From Brevundimonas goettingensis (GTDB taxonomy: Bacteria; Pseudomonadota; Alphaproteobacteria; Caulobacterales; Caulobacteraceae): a stretch of 64,000 nt of DNA. Of the stretch, positions 38,055-47,512 are shown one piece after another; within the stretch, counting starts at the first letter, position 1; each line of letters starts with the position of its first letter. The notes below the pieces were generated by a model. The model was not told the origin of the DNA, did no database searches, and saw only the letters and a list, made by a program, of their open reading frames with translations. The translations under genes and the position numbers were made by a program. The DNA lies in contig NZ_CP062222.1 of assembly GCF_017487405.1 (NCBI RefSeq), forward strand, positions 605,001 to 669,000. Direction: 5' to 3'.

Positions 38055-38723
38055 ATGCCCCTGCCGCAATCGCAACGCGCCGACGACCTTTCCACGCCCG
38101 CCTCTTCGGAAGAAAGCGCAGCGCTTCGACGCGTCCAGCTGCGACGCAAGGCGCTGCTCGCGGTCGTGCTTGTGCTCTTCGTCGGCGCCGCGGCGGTCAT
38201 CCGCCCACTCGCGGAAGAGACCATCTTGCACGCGCTTCTTGTCGGCGTCGGCCAGTTCGCCATCTTCGCCGCCATCGTCGGACGCGGCTGGTGCTCGCTC
38301 TATATCGGCGGCCGCAAGACGCATGAGATCGTCAGGCGGGGCCCTTATTCGGTCAGCCGCAATCCCCTCTATGTCTTCAGCTTCCTGGCGGCGTTCGGCG
38401 TCGGCGCCCAGACCGGCAGCCTGATCCTCGCACTCGGCGCCCTGGCCCTGACCTTCGTGGTCATGCAGGCGACCGTGCTGCGCGAAGAGGCTTTCCTCTG
38501 TGGGGTCTTCGGGACCGATTATGAGGGCTACCGGGCGACGACGCCGCGATACTGGCCGCGTTGGTCGCTCTGGCGCGACGATCGCACGCTCGAGATCGAC
38601 CCCTGCCGCTTCGTCACGACGATCCTGGACGGCGCCATCATGCTGGCCGCGATCCCCTTGCTGGCGGCCTTGTCGGGCGCGCGCTTCGAGGGCTTGATCC
38701 CGACCCTTCTGACCCTGCCCTGA
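38055..38723 (+). CDS. Isoprenylcysteine carboxyl methyltransferase (ICMT)-like membrane protein
   Basis: 222 residues with four to five membrane helices. The C-terminal core GPYSVSRNPLYVFSF near residue 97, and LREEAFLCGVFGTDYEGYRA near residue 143, match the bacterial ICMT/PEMT-like family that binds S-adenosylmethionine at the membrane. Bacterial members have mostly unknown substrates (small lipids or prenyl compounds). It is divergent from the ECF sigma gene. The 127 bp after it show no clear terminator. Confidence 0.82.
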   Translation: MPLPQSQRADDLSTPASSEESAALRRVQLRRKALLAVVLVLFVGAAAVIRPLAEETILHALLVGVGQFAIFAAIVGRGWCSLYIGGRKTHEIVRRGPYSVSRNPLYVFSFLAAFGVGAQTGSLILALGALALTFVVMQATVLREEAFLCGVFGTDYEGYRATTPRYWPRWSLWRDDRTLEIDPCRFVTTILDGAIMLAAIPLLAALSGARFEGLIPTLLTLP

Positions 38724-38850
38724 GGGCGTCAGCCCGAGCCGCTCGGGCTCCCCTTTCTGCCCTCAAACCTCCCCCGACAAGCTTCCACCCCGCGTCGTTC
38801 TCGACGGCGCATCGCTTTCGCTTGCCTGTTTTCCAACCCCGGAGACCCTG

Positions 38851-39690
38851 ATGTTCAGACCCCATATCGTCCTTGTTCCGCTCCTGGCCGCCACCGGCCT
38901 CGCGGCCTGCCACACCACCCCCGCCCCCAGCTCGGGCTACCTCGCCAGCTATGACGGTTTCGAGCGGCCGGGCAGCCGCAGCGCCTCGATCAGCCAGCGC
39001 CGCGACGACCCCGCCTCGGACGCCGTCGCCTCTGTCTTCCTCCAGCCCGCCGTCTTCGCCCCGGGCGTCGGCGACCGGCTGACCCCGACGGAGCGCCTGC
39101 GGGTGCTCAACGAGGTCGATCGCCAGATCTGCTTCGAAGTCAGCGAGCGCTTTACCATCGCACCCCAGGCGTCCGCTGACGCAGCGGTTATCCGGACCGC
39201 GGTGGTCCGCCTTCAGACGACCGGGCGTATCGGGTCCGCGGCCAGCGCCGCCGTCGGCTATTTCGTGCCCGTGATCGATCTGCGCGCCCCGGGCGCCACC
39301 GGCGGCCTGGCCATCGAGTCCGAACTGCTTGAGGCCGGTTCGGGGCGCCAGCTTGCCGCCGTCTCCTGGGCGCGCAACGCCCAGTATGTCGGCCGGGATT
39401 CCCCTTCGCTTTCGCGCATCGGCGACGCCTTGCAGATGGCCGAGCCCATGGGCGACGCGGTCGGCGACGCCTTCGCCAGCAAGGCGCGCAAGGTCCATGA
39501 CATTCCGCGTCCCGACCCCTGCGCCGCCTATGGTCCGCGCCGCAACATCGGTCGCATGGCCGCCGGCTTCGCCGTGGGCCAGGTCACCGGCCTCTATCAC
39601 CCGGAAATCGAGGTTGCCGGCGTCCGGGCCCATCCGAGCGCGGCGGGGCAAGGGTCGGCTGATCCGCAGTCGTCGTCTCAAGGGGACTGA
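38851..39690 (+). CDS. Predicted lipoprotein, DUF3313-like
   Basis: 279 residues. The N-terminal signal has a lipobox LAAC with the lipidated Cys at residue 20. The body, with PSSGYLASYDGFE near residue 31, resembles the DUF3313 lipoprotein family. It is exported and anchored by lipid; no function is known. A one-base gap before the next ATG (stop at 39690, start 39692) suggests co-transcription with the small Rossmann-like protein and the Rieske oxygenase. Confidence 0.75.
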   Translation: MFRPHIVLVPLLAATGLAACHTTPAPSSGYLASYDGFERPGSRSASISQRRDDPASDAVASVFLQPAVFAPGVGDRLTPTERLRVLNEVDRQICFEVSERFTIAPQASADAAVIRTAVVRLQTTGRIGSAASAAVGYFVPVIDLRAPGATGGLAIESELLEAGSGRQLAAVSWARNAQYVGRDSPSLSRIGDALQMAEPMGDAVGDAFASKARKVHDIPRPDPCAAYGPRRNIGRMAAGFAVGQVTGLYHPEIEVAGVRAHPSAAGQGSADPQSSSQGD

Positions 39691-39691
39691 C

Positions 39692-40111
39692 ATGGAGCGC
39701 GCGCTTCTTTCCCGGCCCGGGGTGCTTGCCGCGCCTCAGACCGCCGCGCCTCAGGCTCTGGTGATCAACGTCGCCGACGCCCACGGGCTCGACATCGTCC
39801 GGCGTCTGGCTGAGCTCGGTGTCGGGGTTGTGATCCACTTCACCGCCCATCGCCGGTCGGTGAACCGGCTGGTTCAGGACATCTGGGATCAAGGCGGCTG
39901 GGTCAGGGCCTTTGACGGCTCCGGCGCTGTCGACGGAACCGGCGAGGCGTCGCTCCACGCGGCCTGGGCGACCCTCGGCGGCGGCCGGATGGTCTTCGAC
40001 GCGTCGAGCCCGCCGACGTCATCGGCGGCTCTGAGACCGGCACGGCGTCCCCGGGCTGTTCTCGAGGCCGAACCCTTCGGCAACTGGGGCCGGGAGGAGA
40101 ACCGGCCTTGA
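39692..40111 (+). CDS. Small degenerate SDR/Rossmann-like protein
   Basis: 139 residues. The segment ALVINVADAHGLDIVRRLAE (about 24-43) followed by GVGVVIHFTAHRR looks like the first strand, helix and second strand of a short-chain dehydrogenase, but the glycine-rich TGxxxGIG motif is replaced (NVADAHGL) and the protein ends before the catalytic Tyr/Lys would occur. It may be a remnant or a non-catalytic partner. Its stop overlaps the TTG start of the Rieske gene (TTGA), so it is translationally coupled. Confidence 0.6.
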   Translation: MERALLSRPGVLAAPQTAAPQALVINVADAHGLDIVRRLAELGVGVVIHFTAHRRSVNRLVQDIWDQGGWVRAFDGSGAVDGTGEASLHAAWATLGGGRMVFDASSPPTSSAALRPARRPRAVLEAEPFGNWGREENRP

Positions 40112-41214
40112 CCGTCGTCATCGAGATTCCGGCCTCCCGAAGCGACGCCAGACGGGAAGGAAGCGCACGGCTCGGCCAGGGCTTTCTGTGGAACAGCTGG
40201 TATGTCGCGGCCGTGAGCGGCCAACTGGCGGCGGGAGAGCTGCTGCCGCGCCAGATTCTGGGCCTTCGGGTGTTGTTGGGGCGGACCCCGACCGGCGAGG
40301 TCTGGGCGCTCAACGACCGGTGCCCCCACAGGGCGGTTCCCCTGTCGGCGGGACGGACGGTTCGTGGCGCACGAGGCGAAGACCTGATTGAATGCCCCTA
40401 CCATGGGTGGCGTTTCCGCACGGACGGGGTCTGCGCCTCGGTTCCCGCCAACGCTGACCCGGACTTCACCGTTGAGACGATCCGCGTGTCGGCTTTCCGG
40501 GTCGTGGAGACCCATGGGCTGATCTGGATCTGGATGACCCAGGACCGCGCGGAGCCCGACCATCCGCCGCCGGTCATTCCCGGGATCGTCGGTCGCAAGC
40601 CTCTGGCCGTGGCGACGATCGCCTATCCGGTCCATGTCGACCACGCCATCCTGGGCCTCGTCGACCCCGCCCACGGCCCCTACGTCCATCGTCAGTGGTG
40701 GTGGCGAAAGCCGACGCGCGCGCGGGTGAAATCGAAAGCCTTCGTCGCTTCGCCTCTGGGTTTCACTATGGTCGGCCATGCGCCGTCCGAAAGCGGGCGG
40801 CTCTATCGGCTTCTGGGAGCCTCGCCGGTCACTGAAATCGTCTTCCGCCTGCCCGGGCTGCGGTGGGAGCATCTGCGTCTGGGCGCCCGGTCAGTCCTCG
40901 CCCTGTCGGCCATGACGCCCGTGACGGATCATGAGACCCGAATGACCCAGATCGTCTGGTCGGATTTCGGAGCTTTGCGCTTCCTGGCGCCGCTGGTGCG
41001 GTTTGCGGTTCACCGCTTCCTTCAGGAAGACGAGGTGGTGATCACCGCCCAGAGCAGGGATCTGAAGGACAGCCCGCCGTTCCTGTGGGTGGGGGACGCC
41101 GATCAACAGGCGCGGTGGTACGTTCAGTTGAAGCGGGAATGGCTGGCCAGCCGAGGCGAGGATCGGGCGTTTGTGAACCCGGTGAAAGCCAGGCGACTGA
41201 GCTGGTCAAGCTGA
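40108..41214 (+). CDS. Rieske non-haem iron oxygenase, large subunit
   Basis: 368 residues from TTG 40108, preceded by GGGAGGAGAA. The Rieske [2Fe-2S] ligands are Cys72-x-His74 (RCPHR) and Cys96-x2-His99 (CPYHGW). The mononuclear iron site is in DPAHGPYVH with Asp186, His189 and His194. This arrangement is found in single-component-type oxygenases such as vanillate demethylase or pheophorbide a oxygenase. A separate reductase is needed; none is encoded next to it. Substrate unknown. Confidence 0.9.
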   Translation: MTVVIEIPASRSDARREGSARLGQGFLWNSWYVAAVSGQLAAGELLPRQILGLRVLLGRTPTGEVWALNDRCPHRAVPLSAGRTVRGARGEDLIECPYHGWRFRTDGVCASVPANADPDFTVETIRVSAFRVVETHGLIWIWMTQDRAEPDHPPPVIPGIVGRKPLAVATIAYPVHVDHAILGLVDPAHGPYVHRQWWWRKPTRARVKSKAFVASPLGFTMVGHAPSESGRLYRLLGASPVTEIVFRLPGLRWEHLRLGARSVLALSAMTPVTDHETRMTQIVWSDFGALRFLAPLVRFAVHRFLQEDEVVITAQSRDLKDSPPFLWVGDADQQARWYVQLKREWLASRGEDRAFVNPVKARRLSWSS

Positions 41215-41355
41215 CACGTAAAATGTCAGGGGATTTGGGCTCCGGGCGAGACCACAGCCTGCTTGGTCGGTCACGCCGCGAACCCATGTGTCGCGGGAAC
41301 TGCGCTGCCGACCCGGAGCCTGATGGCCGGGCGAGCCGGGCCGGCCAAGCCGCAA

Positions 41356-41402
41356 TGTTGCCATAATGAAACGTCGGGCGTAGTCTCCAATGACACCGGT
41401 AT
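41356..41402 (+). promoter_or_regulatory. Promoter with LacI-type operator upstream of a TonB receptor
   Basis: TTGCCA (41356-41361) and TAGTCT (41379-41384) are spaced by 17 bp and make a reasonable sigma-70-type promoter. Just after it, TGACACCGGTATCA (41389-41402) is a near-perfect 14-bp palindrome with a central CCGG, the form recognised by LacI-family sugar repressors. Its position over the start site fits repression. The rest of the 291-bp gap 41215-41505 shows no gene. Confidence 0.6.
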
Positions 41403-41505
41403 CAGAGGGAAAGCTCTCAATGCCGCAACGCCCGTTCACGCGGGCAAACTCCGGACGGGGGCCGACAGAGTCGCCGCCGGGGACATGGGAAGAGGAACCC
41501 CAAGG

Positions 41506-44358
41506 ATGACCACCCGGAAGTTCGCACGCCTGGCCGGCGTTTCGCTCGGCGCCCTGACCCTGGCGCTGGCGGTTGACGCCCGCGCCCAAACTCAAACACC
41601 GCCACAGGCCCCGGACGATGACGCCACCTCGGTGGACGAGATCGTCGTCACCGGCTTCCGCGCCAGCCTGGCCAACGCCCTCAACATCAAGCGGCGCGAG
41701 GCCGGCGTCGTCGACGCTATCTCGGCCGAGGACATCGCCGACTTCCCTGACACCAACCTGGCCGAATCCATCCAGCGGATCCCGGGCGTGTCGATCGACC
41801 GCGACGCCGGGGAGGGGCGCACCATCACCGTTCGCGGCCTCGGCCCTGACTTCACCCGCACCCGCATCAACGGCATCGAGGCCCAGGCCACGACGGGGGC
41901 GACCGATTCCTCGGGCGGCACCAACCGCGGGCGGGGCTTCGATTTCAACGTCTTCGCTTCCGAGCTCTTCAACAACATCACGGTGCGCAAGACCGCCTCG
42001 GCCGAGGTCGAGGAAGGCTCGCTGGGAGCCACGGTCGACCTGCGCACCAGCCATCCGTTCGACTATCCCGGCTTTACCGCCGCGGCCTCGGTCCAGGGCG
42101 GCTACAATGACCTGTCCCAGACCTGGAGCCCGCGCTACGCGGTCCTGGCCTCCAGCACCTGGTTCGATGGGCAACTCGGCGCCCTGGCCTCGCTGGCCTA
42201 CAGCAAGAAGGACTCGATCGAGGAAGGCTTCTCCTCGGTCCGCTGGGGGCCGGCCAACGGCGACAACGGCTTCCAGAACCCGACGGCCCTGCCGGGCGGT
42301 TCGGCGGCGGCCGGCGGCCTCTACCACCCGCGCATCCCGCGGTACGGCCGCCTGACGCACGAGCAGGAACGCACCGGCTTCACCTTCTCGGCGCAGTTCC
42401 GGCCCAACAACGGCAAGACCCTGCTGACCTTCGACAGTCTGTGGTCGCAGCTGGATTCGACCCGGCGCGAAAATTTCCTTGAGGCCTGGTCCTTCAGCCG
42501 CAACGCCTCGCAGGGCGGCAAGCCCGAGGTCGACATCGTCGATACCGTGATCGATCCGGACACCGGCGAGATGATCTACGCCCGGTTCAACGACGTCGAC
42601 ATGCGCACCGAGAACCGCTTCGACATCCTGGAGACGTCCTACACCCAGAACACCCTGGCCCTGGAACAGTCGTTCACCGACACCTTGAAGTTCACCGGGA
42701 CCATCGGTCGGTCCAAATCCGACTTCGGCAATCCGCTTCAGGTCGACGCCATCATCGATCACATCAATGGCGCGGGCTACAGCTGGGACTTCCGCCCGAA
42801 CCACGATCTGCCGCTGATCAACTATGGCTTTGACGTCACCGACCCGAACGCCTGGAGCGTCACCGGCCCGACCGGCCTGCTGAAGTCGGAACTGCGTCTG
42901 AACACCAGCTACCAGACCAACATCTATGACACCGCCGAGGGCGCGTTCGAGTGGAACGCCACCGACGTCCTGACCTTCAAGGCGGGGGCCAGCCGCAAGA
43001 AGTACAGCTCGATCAGCACCGGCTACAGCCGCCTGAACAACGTCAACGACGCCCCGGCCTTGCCCGCGGGCACGACCATGGCCTCGGTGACCCAGCTGCT
43101 GACCGGCTTTGGCCGGAACCTGGACCTGCCGGCGGGTTCGGCGACCTCCTGGATCATCCCAGACCTGGACGCCCTGCGGAACCTCTGGAAGTGGGACTGC
43201 AACTGCAACACCGGCGTCGCCGGCGGCGACTTCCGCCTGCTGGGTCTGGACAATCCCGGCTCCTTCGCCAGCTTCCGCCAGGTCACCGAGACCGACACCG
43301 GCTACTGGGTCCAGGCGGACTGGGACACCACCCTGTTCGGCGTGCCCTTCCGCGGCAACCTCGGGGTGCGGCAGGTCAAGACCGAGCTGGAAGCCACAGG
43401 CTATTCGAACATCAACAACCTGCCGGTGCTGACGGTGGGCTCCAACGCGTATGACGACACCCTGCCGTCCCTGAACGTGGCGTTCGAGCCGATCGAGAAC
43501 CTGCAGATCCGCTTCGCCGCGGCCAAGGTGATGGCGCGTCCGCCGATCACCAACCTGGTGCCGGTCTATACGCTCAGCGCCGCCACCGCGCCGAACCCTT
43601 CGGCCTCGATCGGCAATGTCGATCTGGAGCCCTATCGCGCCAAGACCTACGACGTGTCGGTCGAATGGTATTTCGCGCCGGAGTCCCTGCTGTCCTTCGC
43701 CTATTTCTACAAGGACATCTCGACCTTCGTTCAGACCACCCAGACGACCCTGCCTTACTCCCAGCTGACGGCGATCGACCCGGTGGCCTTCCCGGCCGGG
43801 GCGCGCGATCCGAACCTGAACCACGTCTTCTCGACCCAGGCCAATACGCCCGGCGGGCCGCTGAAGGGCTTCGAGATCAGCTATCAGCAGCCGTTCCGCT
43901 TCCTGCCGGGCCTGTTCTCCAACCTCGGGACCCAGCTGAACTATACCCACGTCGAGTCCGAGATCGACTACTGCACGACCGCGGCCTGCTCCGTCTATGT
44001 GACCGAGGACCTGGTGAACCTGTCGCCCAACGCCTGGAACGCCACCCTCTATTACGACGACGGCACGCTGAACGCCCGCATCTCGGCCGCCTACCGGGAC
44101 GACTACTACCAGCAGGTTCCGGCGGCGAACGGCGGCACGCGCGGGATCGCGGTCACCGGCAAGACCGAGACCCTGTCGATCGACGGCTCGGCTTCCTATG
44201 CCCTGACCGACCACGTCACGGTGACGCTGGAAGCCATCAACCTGACCGACGAGCCGAACCGCCAGTACCACGGCGACCTCGGCGGCGAACGCAACTCGAC
44301 CTATGTCTATCACCACACGGGTCGTCAGGTGTTCATCGGGGCCCGCTATAAGTTCTGA
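41506..44358 (+). CDS. TonB-dependent receptor, Xanthomonas/Caulobacter carbohydrate-type
   Basis: 950 residues. Signal peptide (ALAVDARAQ near residue 27), TonB box DEIVVTGFRASL, then the plug signature IADFPDTNLAESIQRIPGVS and GRTITVRGLGPDFTRTRING that marks the large receptor family abundant in Xanthomonas and Caulobacter, several members of which take up oligosaccharides. The barrel ends in a terminal aromatic (GARYKF). The ATG was chosen next to the signal peptide with AGAGGA upstream. A LacI-like operator in its promoter supports a sugar ligand. Confidence 0.93.
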   Translation: MTTRKFARLAGVSLGALTLALAVDARAQTQTPPQAPDDDATSVDEIVVTGFRASLANALNIKRREAGVVDAISAEDIADFPDTNLAESIQRIPGVSIDRDAGEGRTITVRGLGPDFTRTRINGIEAQATTGATDSSGGTNRGRGFDFNVFASELFNNITVRKTASAEVEEGSLGATVDLRTSHPFDYPGFTAAASVQGGYNDLSQTWSPRYAVLASSTWFDGQLGALASLAYSKKDSIEEGFSSVRWGPANGDNGFQNPTALPGGSAAAGGLYHPRIPRYGRLTHEQERTGFTFSAQFRPNNGKTLLTFDSLWSQLDSTRRENFLEAWSFSRNASQGGKPEVDIVDTVIDPDTGEMIYARFNDVDMRTENRFDILETSYTQNTLALEQSFTDTLKFTGTIGRSKSDFGNPLQVDAIIDHINGAGYSWDFRPNHDLPLINYGFDVTDPNAWSVTGPTGLLKSELRLNTSYQTNIYDTAEGAFEWNATDVLTFKAGASRKKYSSISTGYSRLNNVNDAPALPAGTTMASVTQLLTGFGRNLDLPAGSATSWIIPDLDALRNLWKWDCNCNTGVAGGDFRLLGLDNPGSFASFRQVTETDTGYWVQADWDTTLFGVPFRGNLGVRQVKTELEATGYSNINNLPVLTVGSNAYDDTLPSLNVAFEPIENLQIRFAAAKVMARPPITNLVPVYTLSAATAPNPSASIGNVDLEPYRAKTYDVSVEWYFAPESLLSFAYFYKDISTFVQTTQTTLPYSQLTAIDPVAFPAGARDPNLNHVFSTQANTPGGPLKGFEISYQQPFRFLPGLFSNLGTQLNYTHVESEIDYCTTAACSVYVTEDLVNLSPNAWNATLYYDDGTLNARISAAYRDDYYQQVPAANGGTRGIAVTGKTETLSIDGSASYALTDHVTVTLEAINLTDEPNRQYHGDLGGERNSTYVYHHTGRQVFIGARYKF

Positions 44359-44381
44359 CGGCGGTCTGCTCCCAAACAAGG

Positions 44382-44418
44382 CGGGCCCGGGTGCGATGCG
44401 CCCGGGCCCGTTTGCTTT
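44382..44418 (+). terminator. Rho-independent terminator
   Basis: A very GC-rich stem, CGGGCCCGGGTGC (44382-44394) with its complement at 44398-44410 (one G-U pair), a 3-nt loop, then TTTGCTTTT. It separates the receptor gene from the convergent peptidase gene. Confidence 0.85.
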
Positions 44419-44474
44419 TGGAAAGGCCCCGTGCCGTTCCCGGGCGGACCCGGAAACGACGGCAGGACGCCAGG

Positions 44475-47315
44475 TTACTGCGCCGAACGGACCTCGACCG
44501 GCAGGCCCAGGGCGTCGAGTTGGGGCTTCACGACAGAGGCGTCACCAACCACGACCCAGACGAACTGGTCGGGGTGGATGACCTGCCGGGCCGAGGCGTC
44601 CAGCTGGGCCGCGGTGAGGGCGCGGGTGCGGCTGGACAGGGTGGTCTGGTAGTCGTCCGGGCGGCCGTACAGGGCGTTGGACCGCAGGGCGCCGAGGATC
44701 TGGCCCGAGGTCTCATAGCTGCCGGCCAGTTGGCGGGTGTTGCCGTTGATGGTCCGCTCCAGCTCCTGCGGCGTGACGCCGTCGGTCTTCAGGAAGCGGT
44801 CGTACTGGGCGATCAGGGCCGCGACCGACTCGCCGGTCCGGTTCGACTGGACCGGGGCGTTGACGATGTAGGGCACGCGGTGCTCGAGCTGGTTGATCCC
44901 GCCGCGCACGCCATAGGACCAGCCCTTGGTCTCGCGCAGGTCCGAGTTGATCCGCGACAGGAAGTCCGAGCCCAGGGTGACGTTGGCGGCGTTCAGGGCC
45001 AGCAGGTCGTCGGTGCCCGACAGCGGCAGGACCGCACCGCCGTAGATCAGCGACTGCGGCGACTGCGGACGGTCGATCAGAACGATGCGGTTGGTCGGAG
45101 CGGGGACGGTGTTGGAGAAGGTCTTCGTCCCCTTGGCGACCGCCGGGTCGCGCCAGTCGCCGAAGGCGGCTTCCAGCTGCGGCGTGACCTGGGCCAGCGG
45201 CAGGTCGGACACCACGAAGATGGTCGCATTGTCCGGACGGATCCAGGCGTCGTGGGTGGCGACCAGATCGGCGCGGCTGAGCGCCGTGATGGTCTTGTCG
45301 TCGCCCGTGCCGGTGAAGGAGCGGCCATAGGGACTGTCGGCGCCGTAGAGCAGCGGCGGCAGGGCGCGGGCGGCGATGGAGCCCGGGTTGGTGCGCTCGC
45401 TGGCCAGACCGGACAGACGCTGGGCGCGGACGCGCTCGATCTCCGCCGGGGCGAAAGCCGGGTTGCGCACCACGTCCGCCAGAAGGGTCAGGGAGGGCGT
45501 CAGATTGGCGGTCACGGTCGACAGGTCGGCCGAGGTGCGGTCCATGGAGGCGCCGACGTTGATCGACGCGCCCAGCCGTTCCTTCTCCTCGGCCAGCTGG
45601 TTGGCGTCGCGGGTGGTGGTGCCCTCGTCCAGCAGATCCAGCATCATGGCCTGGGCGCCGAGGTGATCGGCGGCGTCGGCGGCATAGCCGGCGTCGAAAT
45701 CGATGGCGACCTTGGTCGCCGGCACGGTGTCGACGTGGGCGTAGACCACCTTGATGCCGTTCGACAGGGTGGCGCGCTCGACGGCGGGGAAGACCAGATC
45801 CGGCACCTGGCCGATGGCCGGCATCGGGTCGCGGGCGACGCGCTGGATTTCGGGGGCCGGGATGGCGGCGGGCTTGTCGGCCGAGGCTTCGGCGTAAGGC
45901 TCACGCTCGCCGGGGGCGATGGTCATGTCGAAGACCGGACGGGTCAGCCAGCGCTGCATGACCGCGGTCACCTGGGCCGGAGTGACCGAGGCGTACTCGG
46001 CCAGCTCCTTCTTGTAGTGATCCGGATCGCCCGAATAGAGCTGGCCTTCGGCCAGGACGTTGGCCTTGCCGTTGACCTGTTCCAGGCTCTGGACGACGCG
46101 CGAGACATATTGGGTGGCGACGCGGGCGACCTCTTCCTCGGTCGGGCCCTTGGCGATGTAGTCGGCGACGATGGCGTCCAGCTGGCGGCCGACAGCGGCG
46201 GCGTCCTGACCCGGCTTCACATCGACCGAAATCTCGAAGATGCCGATGCGGTGGAAGTCCTGCAGGCCGGCCGAGACCGAGACGGCGGTCTGTTCGCCAC
46301 GCACCAGCTGATTGTCGAGGCGCGAGGAGGCGAGGCCGCCCAGAACCTGGGCCGCGACAGACAGGGGCACGGAGTCGTCGCTGGTCAGGCCGGGAACGGC
46401 CCAGCTGCGCGTCAGGCGGGTGTTGGCGACCCGGTCATGCATGGTGGCCACGATCGGGGCGGCCAGGGTCGGCACCGGAGCCTCCGCCGGGGTGTTGACC
46501 GGACCGCGCGGAATGGCGCCGAAATACTTCTGGGTCAGGGTGCGGGCCTTGGCCTCGTCGATGTCGCCCGACAGGACGACGATGGCGTTGTTCGGGCCGT
46601 AGTTGTCGCGGAACCAGTTGCGCACGGTCTCGAGGCTGGCGGCGTCCAGATCGGCCATCGAGCCGATGGTCGAGTGGCGATAGGGGTGGCCTTCGGGGAA
46701 GAGGGCTTCCAGCTGGGCGTATTCGAACAGGCCATAGGGCTGGTTGTCTCCCTGGCGCTTCTCGTTCTGGACGACGCCGCGCTGCAGATCGAGCGTGTCC
46801 TGACCCAGGGCGCCGAGCAGATAGCCCATGCGGTCGCTTTCCAGGAACAGGGCCTGTTCCAGCGCCGGCGTGGGGACCGTCTCGAAATAGTTGGTGCGGT
46901 CGAACCAGGTCGTGCCGTTCAGGTTCGACGGGCCGAGGTTGCGCATCCGGCCGAGGTAGGAGCCCGGGGCGTTTTCCGAGCCGCCGAACATCAGGTGTTC
47001 GAACAGGTGGGCGAAGCCGGTCGAGCCGGCGGGCTCGTCCTTGGAGCCGACATTGTACCAGACGGACACGGCGACGACCGGCGCCTTGTGATCCTCATGC
47101 ACGATGACCGTCAGGCCGTTGTCGAGGGTGAAGCGCTTCCACGGGATGTTGACCTCGGACACCAGGGCCGAGACGGGCGCGGCCTGCAGCTCGGGGGCCT
47201 GGGCGGCGGTGGCCAGGGCCGCGGCGGCGGGGGCGATGGCGGTTTGGGCCAAAACCGGCGCGGCGGGCGCGATCACGGCGAGAAGGGCGGCGAGGGAGAC
47301 GGAGCGAAGACGCAT
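44475..47315 (-). CDS. M16-family zinc metallopeptidase, two-domain
   Basis: 946 residues with a signal peptide (PAAPVLAQ near residue 24), so periplasmic or secreted. The inverted zinc motif HLFEH is at residues 103-107 and the distal glutamate in QNEKRQ is Glu185. The second half repeats the M16 fold (LSNGIKVVYAHVDTVPATK near residue 515) without a zinc site, as in pitrilysin-like enzymes. It would degrade peptides inside a closed chamber. The start was chosen at the ATG next to the signal peptide; upstream in-frame codons lie in non-coding sequence. Confidence 0.93.
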   Translation of the reverse strand: MRLRSVSLAALLAVIAPAAPVLAQTAIAPAAAALATAAQAPELQAAPVSALVSEVNIPWKRFTLDNGLTVIVHEDHKAPVVAVSVWYNVGSKDEPAGSTGFAHLFEHLMFGGSENAPGSYLGRMRNLGPSNLNGTTWFDRTNYFETVPTPALEQALFLESDRMGYLLGALGQDTLDLQRGVVQNEKRQGDNQPYGLFEYAQLEALFPEGHPYRHSTIGSMADLDAASLETVRNWFRDNYGPNNAIVVLSGDIDEAKARTLTQKYFGAIPRGPVNTPAEAPVPTLAAPIVATMHDRVANTRLTRSWAVPGLTSDDSVPLSVAAQVLGGLASSRLDNQLVRGEQTAVSVSAGLQDFHRIGIFEISVDVKPGQDAAAVGRQLDAIVADYIAKGPTEEEVARVATQYVSRVVQSLEQVNGKANVLAEGQLYSGDPDHYKKELAEYASVTPAQVTAVMQRWLTRPVFDMTIAPGEREPYAEASADKPAAIPAPEIQRVARDPMPAIGQVPDLVFPAVERATLSNGIKVVYAHVDTVPATKVAIDFDAGYAADAADHLGAQAMMLDLLDEGTTTRDANQLAEEKERLGASINVGASMDRTSADLSTVTANLTPSLTLLADVVRNPAFAPAEIERVRAQRLSGLASERTNPGSIAARALPPLLYGADSPYGRSFTGTGDDKTITALSRADLVATHDAWIRPDNATIFVVSDLPLAQVTPQLEAAFGDWRDPAVAKGTKTFSNTVPAPTNRIVLIDRPQSPQSLIYGGAVLPLSGTDDLLALNAANVTLGSDFLSRINSDLRETKGWSYGVRGGINQLEHRVPYIVNAPVQSNRTGESVAALIAQYDRFLKTDGVTPQELERTINGNTRQLAGSYETSGQILGALRSNALYGRPDDYQTTLSSRTRALTAAQLDASARQVIHPDQFVWVVVGDASVVKPQLDALGLPVEVRSAQ

Positions 47316-47512
47316 AGGCAGACAGTCCTTTTCCTGAGGCGGTGGGACATTACCCTGAACGGCCCTTGGCGCAATCGCTACGCTGACGCGACGGTGATCG
47401 GCCGCGGCCTGCACGGCTTCTGCACCGCTCTTCCTCGGCATCTCCCGATCCGCGCCACCGGCGGCTGACGGCCGGAGCGCAGTCTGGGGCCTCCTCACAC
47501 GGAGAGCCTTCG

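Noticed and set aside
44391..47468. A plus-strand open frame of about 1025 codons opposite the M16 peptidase
   Set aside because: It is antisense to a gene with clear catalytic motifs. Its composition (Arg, Gly, Val, Asp, Gln rich) is the usual mirror of GC-rich coding DNA and it shows no domain.
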